From NCBI RefSeq assembly GCF_032854445.1, contig NC_088295.1:188501-252500 (forward strand): 64,000 nucleotides of DNA. Direction: 5' to 3'. Positions within the stretch are counted from its first letter, which is position 1; each line of letters begins with the position of its first letter. The notes beneath the pieces are model-generated. The model saw only the letters and a program-made list of their open reading frames with translations, had not been told where the DNA came from and did no database searches. A program made the position numbers and the translations under genes. Source of the DNA: Liolophura sinensis. Its lineage: Eukaryota; Mollusca; Polyplacophora; Chitonida; Chitonidae. Below, piece after piece: positions 33,301 to 46,793 of this stretch.

Positions 33301-36300
33301 GGAGATGAGGTATGTCAGTATTGATGGAGATGGGGTATGTCAGTACAAATGGAGATGGGGTATGTCAGTACTGATGTAGATGGGTTATGTCAGTACTAAT
33401 GGAGATGGGATATGTCAGTACTAATGGAGATGGGGTATGTCAGTACTCATGGAGATGGGGTATGTCAGTGCTAATGGAGATGGGGTATGTCAGAACTAAT
33501 AGAGATGTGGTACGTCAGTACTGATGGAGATGGTGTATGTCAGATGTGATGGTAATGGGATATGTCAGCACTGATGAAGATAATGTATGACAGTATCAAT
33601 GTAGATGGGGTATGTCATTACTGATGAAGATGCAGTATGTCAGTACTGATAGAGATACGGTATGTGAGCACTGATGGAGATGGTGTATGTCAGATGTGAT
33701 GGTAATGGGATATGTCAGCACTGATGAAGATAATGTATGACAGTATCAATGTAGATGGGGTATGTCAGTACTGATGGAGATGCGGTATGTCAGTACTGAT
33801 GGAGATGTCAGTACTATTGGAGATGATGTAGTCAGTACTAATGGAGATGCAGTATGGAGATTAGATATGTCAGTACTAATGGAGATGCAGTATGTCAGTA
33901 CTGATGGAGATGCAGTATGTCAGTACTGATGGAGATGGGATATGTCAGTACTAATGGAGATGCAGTATGTCAGTACTGATGAAGATGAGATATGTCAGTA
34001 CTGATGGAGATGGTGTATGTCAGCACTCATGGAGATGGGATATGTCAGCACTGATGCAAATAATGTGTGACAGTAATTATGTAGATGGGGTATGTCAGTA
34101 CTGATGGAGATGAGGTATGTCAGTATTGATGGAGATGTGATATGTCAGTATTGATGGGGATGGGGTATGTCAGTGCTGATGGAGATGATGTATGACAGTA
34201 CTGATGGAGATGAGGTATGTCAGTATTGATGGAGATGTGATATGTCAGTATTGATGGGGATGGGGTATGTCAGTGCTGATGGAGATGATGTATGACAGTA
34301 CTGATGGAGATGATGTATGACAGTATTGATGGAGATGGGGTATGTCAGTACTGTTGGAGATTGGATATGTCAGTACTGATGGAGATGCGGTACGTCAGTA
34401 CTGATGGAGATGGTGTATGTCAGTACTCATGGAGATGGGATATGTCAGCACTGATGCAGATAATGTATGGCAATATTAATGTAGATGGGGTATGTCAGTA
34501 CTAATGGAGATGGGGTATGTCAGTACTAATAGAGATGTGGTAGGTCAGTACTGATGGAGATGTGGTACGTCAGTACTGATGGAGATGGGGTATGTCAGTA
34601 CTGATGGAGATGGGGTATGTCAGTACTGATGGAGATGGGGTATGTCAGTTGTGATGGAGAAGGGATATGTCAGCACTGATGCAGATAATGTATGACAGTA
34701 TTAATATAGATGGGGCATGTCAGTACTGATGGAGATGCGGTATGTCAATACTGATGGCGAAACGGTATGTCAGTACTGATGGTAATGTCAGTACTGATGC
34801 TGATGATGTAATCATTACTGATGGAGATGGGATATGTCATTACTGGTGGAGATGGGGTATGACAGTACTGATGTAGATGGGGTATGTCAGTACTAATGGA
34901 GATGGGGTATGTCAGAACTAATAGAGATGTGGTACGTCAGTACTGATGGAGATGGTGTATGTCAGTACTCATGGAGATGGGATATGTCAGTACTGATGTA
35001 GATGGGGTATGTCAGTACTAATGGAGATGGGGTATGTCAGAACTAATAGAGATGTGGTACGTCAGTACTGATGGAGGTGGTGTATGTCAGTACTCATGGA
35101 GATGGGATATGTAAACACTGATGCAGATAATGTATGTCAGTACTGATGGAGATGGGATATGTCAGTACAAATGGAGATGGGGTATGTCAGTACTGATGTA
35201 GATGGGTCATGTCAGTACTAATGGAGATGGGGTATGTCAGAACTAATAGAGATGTGGTACGTCAGTACTGATTGAGATGGTGTATGTCAGTACTCATGGA
35301 GATGGGATATGTAAACACTGATGCAGATAATGTATGACAGTAATTATGTAGATGGGGTATGTCAGTACTGATGGAGATGGGATATGTCAGTACTGATGGA
35401 GATGGTGTATGTCAGTACTCATGGAGATGGGATATGTAAACACTGATGCAGATAATGTATGACAGTAATTATGTAGATGGGGTATGTCAGTACTCATGGA
35501 GATGGGATATGTCAGTACTGATGTAGATGGGGTATGTCAGTACTAATGGAGATGGGGTATGTCAGAACTAATAGAGATGTGGTACGTCAGTACTGATGGA
35601 GGTGGTGTATGTCAGTACTCATGGAGATGGGATATGTAAACACTGATGCAGATAATGTATGTCAGTACTGATGGAGATGGGATATGTCAGTACAAATGGA
35701 GATGGGGTATGTCAGTACTGATGTAGATGGGTCATGTCAGTACTAATGGAGATGGGGTATGTCAGAACTACTAGAGATGTGGTACGTCAGTACTGATTGA
35801 GATGGTGTATGTCAGTACTCATGGAGATGGGATATGTAAACACTGATGCAGATAATGTATGACAGTAATTATGTAGATGGGGTATGTCAGTACTGATGGA
35901 GATGGGATATGTCAGTACTGATGGAGATGGTGTATGTCAGTACTCATGGAGATGGGATATGTAAACACTGATGCAGATAATGTATGACAGTAATTATGTA
36001 GATGGGGTATGTCAGTACTGATGTAGATGGGGTATGTCAGTACTGATGTAGATGGGGTATGTCAGTACTGATGGAGGTGGGATATGTCAGCACTGATGGA
36101 GATGGGATATGTCAGTACTTATAGAGATGTGGTATGTCAGTTCTGACGGAGATGGGGTATGTCAGATGTGATGGTAATGGGATATGTCAGCACTGATGAA
36201 GATAATGTATGACAGTATCAATGTAGATGGGGTATGTCATTACTGATGAATATGCAGTATGTCAGTACTGATAGAGATGTCAGTACTATTGGAGATGATG

Positions 36301-37975
36301 TAGTCAGTACTAATGGAGATGCAGTATGGAGATTAGATATGTCAGTACTAATGGAGATGCAGTATGTCAGTACTGATGAAGATGAGATATGTCAGTACTG
36401 ATGGAGATGGTGTATGTCAGCACTCATGGAGATGGGATATGTCAGCACTGATGCAAATAATGTATGTCAGTACTGATGGAGATGATGTAAACAGTACTGA
36501 TGGAGATGGAATATGTCAGCACTGATGGAGATGAGGTATGTCAGTATTGATGGAGATGGGGTATGTCAGTATTGATGGGGATGGGGTATGTCAGTGCTGA
36601 TGGAGATGTGATATGTCAGCATTGATGGAGATGAGGTACGTCAGCACTGATGGAGATGTGATATGTCAGTATTGATGGGGATGGGGTATGTCAGTGCTGA
36701 TGGAGATGATGTATGACAGTACTGATGGAGATGATGTATGACAGTATTGATGGAGATGGGGTATGTCAGTACTGATGGAGATGGTTTTTGGAGATGGTGT
36801 ATGTCACTACTCGTGGAGATGGGGTATGTCAATATTGATAGAGATGGGGTATGTCTATACTGATAGAGATAGTGTATGTCAGTACTGATGGAGATGGGTT
36901 ATGTCAATATTGATAGAGATGGGGTATGTCTATACTGATAGAGATGGGGTATGTCAATACTAATGGAGATGAAGTAATAAGTACAGATGGAGATGGGGTA
37001 TGTCAGTACTGATGGAGATGGGGTATGTCAGTACTGATTGAGATGGGGTATGTCAGTTGTGATGGAGATGGCTATGTCCGTTCTGATGGAGATGAGGTAT
37101 GTCAGTTGTGATGGAGATGGGATATGTCAGTCTGATGCAGATAATGTATGACAGTATTGATGGAGATGTGATATGTCAGTATTGATGGGGATGGGGTATG
37201 TCAGTGCTGATGGAGATGATGTATGACAGTACTGATGGAGGTGGTGTAAACAGTACTGATGGAGATGGGATATGGCAGTACTGATGGAGATGGGATATGT
37301 CAGTGCTGATGGAGATGATGTATGACAGTATTGATGTAGATGGGGTATGTCAGTACTGATGGAGATGGTGTATGTCAGTACTGATAGAGATGGGGTACGT
37401 CAGTATTGATGGAGTTGGTTTTTGAAGATGGGGTATCTCACTACTGGTGCAAATAGTGTATGTCAGTACTGATGGAGATGGGGTATGTCAGTACTGATGG
37501 AGATGGGGTATGTCAGTACTGATGGAGATGGGGTTTGTCAGTATTGATGGGGATAGTGTATGTCAGTAATGATGGAGATGGTGTATGTCAGTTGTGATGG
37601 AGATGAGGTATGTCAGTACTGATAGAGTTGGTGTATGTTAGTACTGACGGAGATGGGTTATGTCACTACTGATGGATATGGGGTATGTCAGTACTGATGG
37701 AGAAAGGATATGTTAGTAATGATGGAGATAGTGTATGTCAGTACTGATGGAGATAATGTAAATCAGTACTGATGGAAATGGGGTTTGTCAGTACTGATGG
37801 GGATAGTGTATGTCAGTAATGATGGAGATATTGTGTGTTATTGCTGATGGAGATGGGATATGTCAGTATTGATGGAGAAAGTGTGTATTACTACTGATGG
37901 AGATGCGGTTTCTTAGTACCTTTTGAAGATGGGGTATGTCAGCAACGATAGAGATAGTGTATATCAGATCTGATG
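30333..37975. repeat. Satellite, 25-bp unit, 7.6 kb
   Basis: About 305 copies of ATGGAGATGGGGTATGTCAG + TACTG, the largest array here. Marked variants (CAGAACTAATAGAGATGTGG, ATGTAAACACTGATGCAGAT, AGTAATTATGTAGATGG) recur in fixed order. One block repeats at exactly 525 bp (21 units), for example 35,056 against 35,581. The right end decays gradually. Frames across it are repeat translations only. Confidence 0.95.
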
Positions 37976-38384
37976 GATTTTTATGCTTTTTTTACACACT
38001 TAGGCATATGTAAATATACCATAGCTGTCGTACAAGTATCTCTTTTATTTGTAGCTATGAGTATTATGCTTTACTTATTGTTTGAAAAGGTGATTAAAAC
38101 ATCGTGAATAAAATGTATAACACCAGTGCAGAGTTAGGGGTAAAATATTTTTTGGTGGAGACTTTTCTTAGGTGAGTGCTTTTTGTCTTCTGGCGGAACT
38201 GTCGACATGCGAGATTCCTGGTTTTGTATAAAATGAAATTTTGCGTTGGCTATCACAACATGATGATTTGTACACTATCCATGGAACTAGTGAGACTTCT
38301 ACCTAAGGCTCCAAAGTTATCTCGTTGGTTATGCTCCACTCTCCCTTGATTTGTCTTTTCTAGTATTCTTCTGTTCACTTAAAC
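37976..38384. other. No gene seen
   Basis: AT-rich spacer between arrays. Nothing supportable. Confidence 0.5.
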
Positions 38385-38625
38385 ACGACGGTCATCGCTG
38401 GTTATATTTCTGTACACATGAACACGACGTATATCTCTCAATATCCTTCTGTACACATAAGCACGACGTTCATCTCTCAATATCCTTCTGTACACATAAG
38501 CACGACGTTCATCTCTCAATATCCTTCTGTACACACAAGCACGACGTTCATCTCTCAATATCCTTCTGTACGCGTCAACACGACTGTCATCGATGGCTAT
38601 CGTTCTGTACAAGTAACACGATGGT
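38385..38625. repeat. Minisatellite, 39-bp unit
   Basis: Six copies, the middle ones almost identical, of a unit with CACGACGTTCATCTCTCAAT and TATCCTTCTGTACACATAAG. At 13 codons per unit, frames stay open on both strands, giving the 77-106-codon frames here. They are probably not genes. Confidence 0.85.
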
Positions 38626-38984
38626 CATCTTGCTCACCCTATTATAGACGTAAACTATATGCTCAACGCTTCTTTTGTCTCTTATTTCTCCGCTTTGCGA
38701 ATCTCAAGCGAATTGCATTATGTGCAGGTTGTGTTTAATCGAATTTATCATTTTTAAATCAACACCTTTTGACATGTGCCCGTGCATTTTAATGGCAGCG
38801 TACAAAAAATAGCAGATATGATTATCGAGATTAGATCAGCTATTTGAGAATAGTTTTGGAAGATGAAAAGAACTGGGAATCTTTCAAAAGTGCGATCTGG
38901 TTTTCTTTTGTCTCCAGTGCGACTTAAAATGGAAAAGTCTGAGTTGCCAGTCAACCCATTGTATCATGAAAAAGAGTTGACGCA

Positions 38985-39115
38985 ATCTGTACACTAGTAA
39001 CCGAATTAACTGTTGACACTCTCTGTACACTTGGAACTGAGTTAACTGTTGACGCCCTCTGTACACTTGTAACCCAAAAAACTATTGACGCTCTTGGTAC
39101 ACTAGTAACAGAATT
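38985..39115. repeat. Short minisatellite, ~38-bp unit, 3-4 copies
   Basis: Repeated phrase GTAAC(C/T)GA(A/G)TTAACTGTTGA followed by C(A/G)CTCTCTGTACACT. Confidence 0.7.
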
Positions 39116-39177
39116 AGCTGGTACTTAGTTTTAGAGCTGTACTAAATTCTCTAGCTCTCTCCACCACCGTTTTAAAA

Positions 39178-40330
39178 GTGAATTTATCAGTGATAGTATT
39201 ATATTTAATTTTGAAAAATTCATTTTGCTTCAGTGATGAATACTACATGCAAATTTTAGGTACTGCCATGGGATCCAAAATGGCTCCAGTGAACGCAGCA
39301 TTGATGATGGGGATTCGTGAAATTAAATTGTGTGAAACTATTTTTTCGAAATACGGAACCGAGTACGGTAAAACCTATGAAAACAGTGGCAGCGTTATTT
39401 ACATGATTGTTTTGTCTTTTTGACCATCAAAAAATGGTACAATCAAATCACTGTTTGATATCCTTAATGCGCCACATCCTCAAATTCCTTTTACAATGGA
39501 TACAAATGATATCAGGATTCCATTCTTAGATATTCTGGTTGTTAAACCTTGGACGCATTTCAGATAAAATTCGGAAACCAACGGATACCCAACCCTATCT
39601 TCACTTTAGCTCCAATTATGTCACGCACACACGGGAAAATACCCCTTATTCATTTGCTAAACGGGTGTGTGCTATTGCCATCAAACCAGCCACGTGCAAT
39701 GAGCGATTTATTGAATTAAAGTCTGCCTTACTCTGTAGGGGATATTCAGACGGATTAATAGACGTTGGGATAAGAAAAGTTAAATCTCACCCATAAGCGT
39801 GTTAAGACAAATCTCACCAAAAACTGCCAATCAGAATATTATAGGTTTTATATCTACTTACAATTTCAACAATAATAATATAGACCCCATAATACTAAAT
39901 ATGTTACCTATATTGAACAACAGTGCAAAAACGAAAGATATCATTTCCGAATCTACAATTATTAACAGTAAACGACAGAGCCCAAACCTGAAGAAAATGT
40001 TAACGAGGGTTCGTTTTGCAGAAAACCAGTCTGATGCACGGGTAAGCAAATGTAACAAACCCAGGTGTGGAGCGTGCATCCATATATTGGAAGATTCGAG
40101 CGTTAAATTCCCACGACCGACTCCTTATTCACTGTTAAAATAAACATTTCCCATGAATCTAAATATGTTGTATACGCCCTTATATACCAGGGGCGTGGCA
40201 AACAATACATGAGCCAGACAACTGATTTAAGTCAGTCTAACTGCACACAGGCAACAGACTTAAGATCCCTGCCTACTGCACACATACAACACATTTTCAG
40301 TGAAAATCAGTTTTCTTCCTGTTAGTTGAT
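39178..40330 (+). pseudogene. Penelope-like element: reverse transcriptase end and GIY-YIG nuclease, decayed
   Basis: The frame from 39,178 has YYMQILGTAMGSKMAPVNA, the Penelope RT fingers/palm phrase. The catalytic tyrosine-aspartate box lies just after, near 39,393 in a shifted frame, and reads RYLHDC where two aspartates are expected, so one is lost. Further on are FLDILV (39,520-39,540) and, after several stops, an open segment 39,799-40,143 with ILNNSAKTKDII, SKRQSPNLKK and CNKPRCGAC, the Cys-rich linker before the nuclease. A degraded GIY-YIG nuclease follows at about 40,160-40,240 (VVYA, GKQYMSQTTDL). Domain order is that of endonuclease-bearing Penelope elements. It is inactive. Confidence 0.7.
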
Positions 40331-40570
40331 ACACTCGACAGTGTTTTCTCTCTCTTTAACACCGCCTTTCAAAATTTCTCCATTTTACAAAGCTCAGGAT
40401 GGAAACGAGGCTTTGTTAGATGTATAAAAAATCTTTGTTTATTAATGTCCAAGTGACCATTTCTTCCCTGAAAACACGCCCATATAGAGCCTGTCGCACT
40501 GTTATACATGTACTTCAATCCTTGATAAGAACAAGACGTTCCAAACTGCAGTTGTAGAAAGTTGAGAAGG

Positions 40571-40576
40571 TTTATT
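40571..40576 (-). terminator. Candidate polyadenylation signal of the GCNT-like gene
   Basis: AATAAA on the minus strand, about 260 nt past the stop codon of the glycosyltransferase. It is the first canonical hexamer I find downstream, so it is a reasonable end of the transcript. Confidence 0.35.
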
Positions 40577-40837
40577 TGCTTTTTTTACTCCATCATTTCC
40601 CCACATCAGAAAAATCTATATAAAAATATATATGTTCATATCACAGCAACTTTAAACAGTATGAAGTTGTCTTTTTAATGTATCAGGGATTGTCTGTGTT
40701 TGTCTTTTAGAAATGGGAACTGGAGACTTAAGCATAAGGGTAAGGAAATGATAAGGTTTTCTTAATTACCAGATGGCTAATTTTTCATTAATTTGTCTAA
40801 CGGGTTGATGGGCTTATCAAGGAAATTCTAGTCTTTG

Positions 40838-41133
40838 TCATGTTAAGATATTTTTCACTGAATCTTTTCCAGCATTGATGAAGGAGAGCTGCCTGTAATA
40901 ATACAGATCGGAAGGCACGTTTGACAAGCTTTTATTCCTTATCCAATCTGCCATGCAGTGCAAAGCAAACGGGTGAAACTGGAGGTAGAATTTATTTGCA
41001 AACAATTCCTTCCGGGATGTTAGTCTGGCGATGTCTCCCAGGCCAAAAACGCACACTCCTCGGACAAACCTACCGTGGCACGGCTGCGACCAGGAGGCGT
41101 ACATCGCTAACCACAACTTCTTGTCCGGCTCAC
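40838..41133 (-). CDS. GCNT-like beta-1,6-N-acetylglucosaminyltransferase, last coding exon
   Basis: The C-terminal coding exon of the gene whose main exon is 48,797-47,741. A TTCTGTGTTTCAG acceptor ends at 41,134. The exon enters in phase 1, completing the glycine codon split at the upstream donor, and reads GEPDKKLWLAMY. The conserved end of the GT14 catalytic domain follows: CHGRFVRGVCVFGLGDIARL, then KELFANKFY and a Cys in FALHCM. Those are the usual late landmarks of core-2/I-branching enzymes, with a V-C-x-F-G-x-G-D motif and an F-A-N-K-F motif. The stop is TGA at 40,840-40,838. The frame is intact with no lesions. The two exons together give 450 residues, close to the ~430-residue family norm. 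Confidence 0.85.
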
Positions 41134-41589
41134 CTGAAACACAGAATGAATAAACTGTTCTCAAACTGAAGTGCTTGCATGGTAAGTTACCGTATTCATG
41201 AAGTTTTCTGAGTATATGAAGTCGTAAACCTTAGTCCACAAACCTTAGTTCCAAATACTGTACACTATAAATACTTATAATGTATCGACCCGCCTTATCG
41301 TTGACTTGGCTTGATTTGTATTGCTCTCTGAAGTTGAGAATTTGTGGATATTAACACAACACAACGTTTCCAGTTCACTGAGGCCACTTTAACAGTACAT
41401 CTTTCCATATCCACAATGGAGGCCAACTTAATCACCGGTATCAACAATTTAGCTGACATCGTGTAAAATGTCACAGTTTATAACTCTACACGAGGATAAA
41501 CCATCAACTTTTGTAAAATACAAAACTTATCAAATGAAATATCTGCAACGAAGAAGTGCGCGCAAAACAGGCAGGCCAACTCCATGATA

Positions 41590-44500
41590 CACTTGTATGC
41601 CTAAGACAGGCTGTGAGGCTTGCAAAAATGTATCACAGCGCGGACATGTCTGTCTTAAGCGCACTAGTTTATCACAGAGCGGGCGTGTCTGTCCTGCAGG
41701 TGAAAGTGTATCACAGAGAGGATGTGTCTGTCTTAGACGTACAAGGGTATCGTAAAGTGGACGTTTATGTCCTTCTTGTGGAAGTGTGTAACAGAGCGGA
41801 CATGCCTTGGGCGTACAAGTGTATCACAGAGAGGACCTGTACGTGTATCGCAGAGCGGACGTGTCTGTGTTAGACGTAAAAGAATATCACAGAGTAGACG
41901 TGTCTGTCTTTCAGGTGAAAGTGTATCACAGAGCGAACGATTCTGTACTTTTTCACTGGGACAGGCGTCTGTCCTTCGTGTTCGAGTATCACACAGAGGG
42001 CGAATTGCAGAGAGAAGGACTGTCTGTCCACCATTTGAAGGGTATGAAAGAGAAAAGGTGTCTGTCTTATGTGTGCACGTGTATCGCAGAGCCGACGTTT
42101 CTGTCCTTTGCGCTTAAGTATATCACTGGGGAGAGGGGTCTGTCCTTGGTGTACAAGTGTATCATGGAGCGGAAGTGTCTCTCTTAAGCATATCTCTCAG
42201 GCGTGTCACACACCGTAGGTGTTTATCTTAGCTATACAAGTGTATACCTGAACGGACATGTCTGTCTTAGGCGCACAAGTACATCACAGAGAGGGTGTGT
42301 CTGTCTTAGGTGCACACGTGCATCACAGAGCAAACGTGTCTGTCATTCGGATGGAAGTGTATCACAGAGCAGACGTGCCTAGTACATCACACAGAGGGCT
42401 TGTCTGTCTTAGGCTCATAAGTGTGTCATAGAGTAGATCTGACTGTCCTTGGGTGGAAGTGTATCACAGAGACAACGTGTCTGCCTTACGCATATAAGTG
42501 TATCACAGATCGGACCAGTCAGTCCCGCGTACAAGTGTATCACAGATTGCACGAGTCTGTGTCAGGCGTTCAAGTGTTTCACAGATCGGACGGGTCTGTG
42601 TTGGGTGTACAATTGTGTCACAGAGTTGTAAGCGTACTATAGAATAGACGTGTCTGTCCTCCGGGTGGAAGTGTATCACAGAGCGGACGTGCCTTGGGCG
42701 TATAAGTGCATCGCAGAGCGGGTGTGTCTGTTTTAGGCTTGTAAGTGCATCATAGAATAGACGTGACTGTCCTTCGTGAAGAAACGTATCACAGAGACAA
42801 CTTGTCTGCCTTACGCGTATAAGTGTATCATACAGTAGATGTGTCTGTCGTTCGGGTGGACGTGTATCACAGAGAAGAGGCGTTTGTGTCAAGCGAACAT
42901 TTCCATTACAGAGCGGAGTTTTCGGTACAGAGGTGACGAGTCTGTCTCAGGCTTACAAGTGTATCACAGATTGGGCGTGTCCAACTAAGACGTACAAGTG
43001 TATTACAGATCGGACATGTCTGTGTTAGGCGTGCAAGTGCATCACAGAGGTGACGTGTCTACCTTGGGCTTATAAGTGTATCATAGAGTGGACGTGACGG
43101 TCCTTTGGGTGGAAGTGTATCACAGAGCGGACGTGCCTTGGGCGTATAAGTGCAGCACACAGCGGGTGTATGTGTTTTAGGCTTATAAGTGTACAGAGTA
43201 AACGTGCCTGTCCTTCGGGTAGAAGTATATCGTAGAGACAAGCGATAGAGTGTCTGTCTTACGCTTATAAGTGTATCATAGAGAGGACGTGTCTGTCTTA
43301 GGTGTATAACTGTATCATTGAGTAGACGTCTCTGTCTGGGACGTACAAGTGTATCACAGAGCGGATGTGTTTGTCTTAGGCGCACAAGTGTGTCACAAAG
43401 TGGAAGTGTCTGTTTTTGTCGAACAAGTGTGCCATAAGGCGGAGGTTTCTGTGCTTCGCGTGCAAGTGTATTACAGAGCGGACGTGTTTATCTTAGGTGT
43501 GAAAGTGTATCAGAAGGGCATCACAAAGTGGACGTATATGTATTAGACGTATAGGTGTATCACCTAGCGGACTTGTCTGTCCAAGGAGTACATGTGTGTC
43601 ACAGAAAGGACGTCTTAGGCGTACAAGTGTATCATAGAGAGGACGTGTGGGTCTTAGGCGTATAAGCGTATCCTAGAGAGGACGTATCTTTCGTAGATGT
43701 CACAGCGTACCCTAGATTATACGTGTCTGTTTTAGACGTACAAGTGTAACATAGACAGGACGTGTCTGTCTTAGACGTATAAGTGTTTCCTAAAGTAAAC
43801 CTGTCTGTCTTACGCTTATAAACGTATCTCTGAGTAAACGTGTCTGTCTTAGGCGTTTAAGTGTATCCTAGAGTAGACATGTCTATCTAAGGCTTAAAAG
43901 CGCGTCCTAAAGTGGACGTGTTTGTGTTAGGCGTGTCTGTCTTAGACGTACAAGTGTTTCCTAGAGAAGGCGTGTCTGTCTTAGACGTACAAGTCTATCC
44001 TACAGTAGACGTGTCTGTCTTAGACGTACAAGTGTATCTTAGAGTAGACATGTCTGTCTTAGACCTACAAGTGTATCCTAGAGTAGACATGTCTGTCTTA
44101 GACCTACAAGTGTATCCTAGAGTAGACATGTCTGTCTTAGGCTTACAGGCGTATGCTAGAGTAGACGTGTCTGTCTTTAACGTACAAGTGTATCTTAGAG
44201 TAGACATGTTTGTCTTAGACCTACAAGTGTATCCTAGAGTAGACGTGTCTGTCTTAGATGTACAAGTGTATCTTCCAGTAGACATGTCTGTCTTAGACCT
44301 ACAAGTGTATCCTAGATTAGACGTGTCTGTCTTTCACGTACAAGTGTATCCTAGAGTAGACGTGTCTGTCTTAGGCGTATAAGCGTATCCTGGAGAGGAG
44401 GTGTCTCTTAGGCTTACAGGCGTATCCTAGAGTGGACGTGTTTGTTTTTGTCGAACAAGTGTGTCATAAGGCGAAGGTGTCTGTGCTTCGGGTGCTAGTG

Positions 44501-45830
44501 TATTACAGAGCGGACGTGTTTATCTTAGGTGTGCAAGTGTATCACAGGGCGGAGGTGTCTGTCTTAGACGTATAGATGTATCACCTAGCGGACTCTAAGG
44601 AGTACATGTGTGTCGCATAAAGGAGGTGTTTGTCTTAGGCTTACAAGTGTGTCACAGAATGGAGGTTTCGTAGATGTATAAGCGTACCCTAGATTATACG
44701 TGTTTGTCTTAGACGTACAAGTGTAACATAGACAAGACGTGTCTGTCTAAAACGTATACGCGTTTCCTAGAGTAGACGTGTCTGTCTTATGCTTAAAAGC
44801 ATATCCTAGAGTAGACGTGTCTCTTTTAGACGTACAAGTTTATCCTAGAGTAGACGTGTCTGTCTTAGGCTTACAGGCGTATCTTAGAGTAGACGTGTTT
44901 GTCTTACATGTACAAGCGTATCCTAGACGTACAAGTGTATCCTAGAGTAGACGTGTCTGTCTTTGACGTATAGGTGTATCCTAGATCGACGTGTCTGTGT
45001 TAGGCGTCTGAGCGTATCCTAGATTATACATGTCTGTCTTAGACGTATAAGCGTCTCAGTCTCTCAGTGTTAGACGTGTCTGTCCTTTGGGTAGAAGCGT
45101 ATCCTAGAGTAGACGTGTATGTCTTAGACGTACAGGTGTATCCCAGAGTAGACGTGTTCGTCCTGTGGGTAGAATCGTATCCTAGAGTAGACGTGTCTCT
45201 CTTAGACGTACAGGTGTATCATAGAAAGGACGTGTCTGTCTTAGGCGTATAAGCGAATCCTGGAGAAGACGTGTCTGTCTTAACCGTACAAGTGTAGCAT
45301 CGAGTGCACATGTCTGTCTTAGGTGTACAAGTGTATCATAGAGAGGACGTCTCTGTCCAAGCCGTATAAGTCTATCATAGAGAGGACGTGTAAGTGTATC
45401 ATAGAGAGGGCGTGTCTGTCTTAGACGTACAAGTGTGGACGTGTCTGTCTTAGGACGTGTAAGTGTATCATCGAGTACACGTGTCTGTCTTAGGCGTACA
45501 TGTGTATCATAGAGAGGACGTGTCTGTATTTAGGCGTATAAGTGTATCATAGAGAGGACGTGTCTGTCTTAGACGTACAAGTGTATCATCGAGTACACGT
45601 GTCTGTCTTAGGCGCACAAGTGTATCATAGAGAGGACGTGTCTGTCTTAGGCGAATAAGTTTATCATAGAGAGGACGAGTCTGTCTTAGACGTAGAAGTG
45701 TATCATCGAGTACACGTGTCTGTCTTAGGCGTACAAGTGTATCATAGAGAGGACGTGCCTGTCTTGGCCGTACGCGTGTATCATAGAGAGGACGCACAAG
45801 TGTAAGTGGAGGGGGCGGTCTGTCTTTCGG
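41590..45830. repeat. Intronic minisatellite, 39-bp unit, 4.2 kb
   Basis: About 108 copies of GTGTAT(C)(C/A)(T/C)AGAG(T/C)(A/G)GAC + GTGTCTGTCTTAG + GCGTACAA, within the large GCNT intron. The left part has CACAGAGCGGACG-type units and the middle CCTAGAGTAGACG-type. The 39-bp period equals 13 codons. Twelve near-perfect copies at 43,912-44,382 form a 156-codon frame on plus (VYPRVDMSVLDLQ repeats), and the complementary strand is open too (43,995-44,285). No start context, signal or flank supports expression. Confidence 0.9.
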
Positions 45831-46793
45831 GTACATGTGTACTACAGAGAGGAGAACGGCAGAGAGGAGAGCAACAGAGAGGAGAGCGGACGTGTTTGCC
45901 CTTCGAGGACAAGTGCACCACAAAGAAGAAGTGCCTTTCTTAGACGTAGAGGAGTACGCCTACGACAGACAAGTCCGTACTGTGATACTCTTGTACCTGG
46001 GCTCTGTTTTTCAAAAGTGTATTTACAGTTAAGTACAGTGTTAACCAGACTAATCTGGAATGAAGTCCCTTTATTTCTGTGTTAGGCCAAGACTGGTAAT
46101 AAGATTTACTGGCTTAACTTTTAATTCACATTTGAACAACTGGGCCCAGACTTCTTGTCTGCAATACACGTGTACGACCATGGCAGACACGTTTCATCTA
46201 TGGTACACTTGTTCCTAAATGATATACACATCTACTCTCTGACACATTTGTACGCCTAACCGGTTTCCTAATTGCCAATGTTACGAACCAGCAAGGTCCG
46301 CACTTGTGCCTCCCTAATTGGTGCAGAGACAATCATTTTCGGTGGAGCCGATATTTGTACATATACATGTATCTTAGTGAGTCCGCCAGGCAGTTCTGGT
46401 TTAATTTTCTGGTCTAATTTTTGGCGTTTGTATTCGAATAAACCCGAAAAAATGAAGCGACGTCCAAGTACGACGAGATTGAAGGCACGTCATGTAAAGT
46501 GACAAACACAACACTGTAAATAGGCGTTCGTGTGCTGTCGTCTGTATTACGTTCATATTCACAAACAGGAGTATGAGTGCAAATTCTGTGGATAATCTAG
46601 GAGGAATTATCACAAACGTATGTATGAGCTTGATCAGGCGGTGACACGAGCATTAACAGTCCTGCTGAGTCAGTGGGGCTGCATGTGGTAAGTGTCTCGA
46701 CGAGTGCGAGTGATGTCTCCAAAAGAGGGCCAGTTGGATCAAAGTCACTTTCCAGCCGATGTATGATTGAGATACTGAGATATCTTCAATATG
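45831..46793. other. Intron, no gene seen
   Basis: Decayed edge of the 39-bp array, then single-copy DNA. Short frames at 46,272-46,502 and on minus at 46,613-46,401 show no domain. Confidence 0.5.

Noticed and set aside
11384-38625. Regularly repeated units as a CRISPR array
   Set aside because: Units are head-to-tail without unique spacers, there are no cas genes, and the context is an animal genome.
40921-41169. 82-codon plus-strand frame
   Set aside because: Antisense to the last GCNT exon, which has strong family motifs and matching splice phase.
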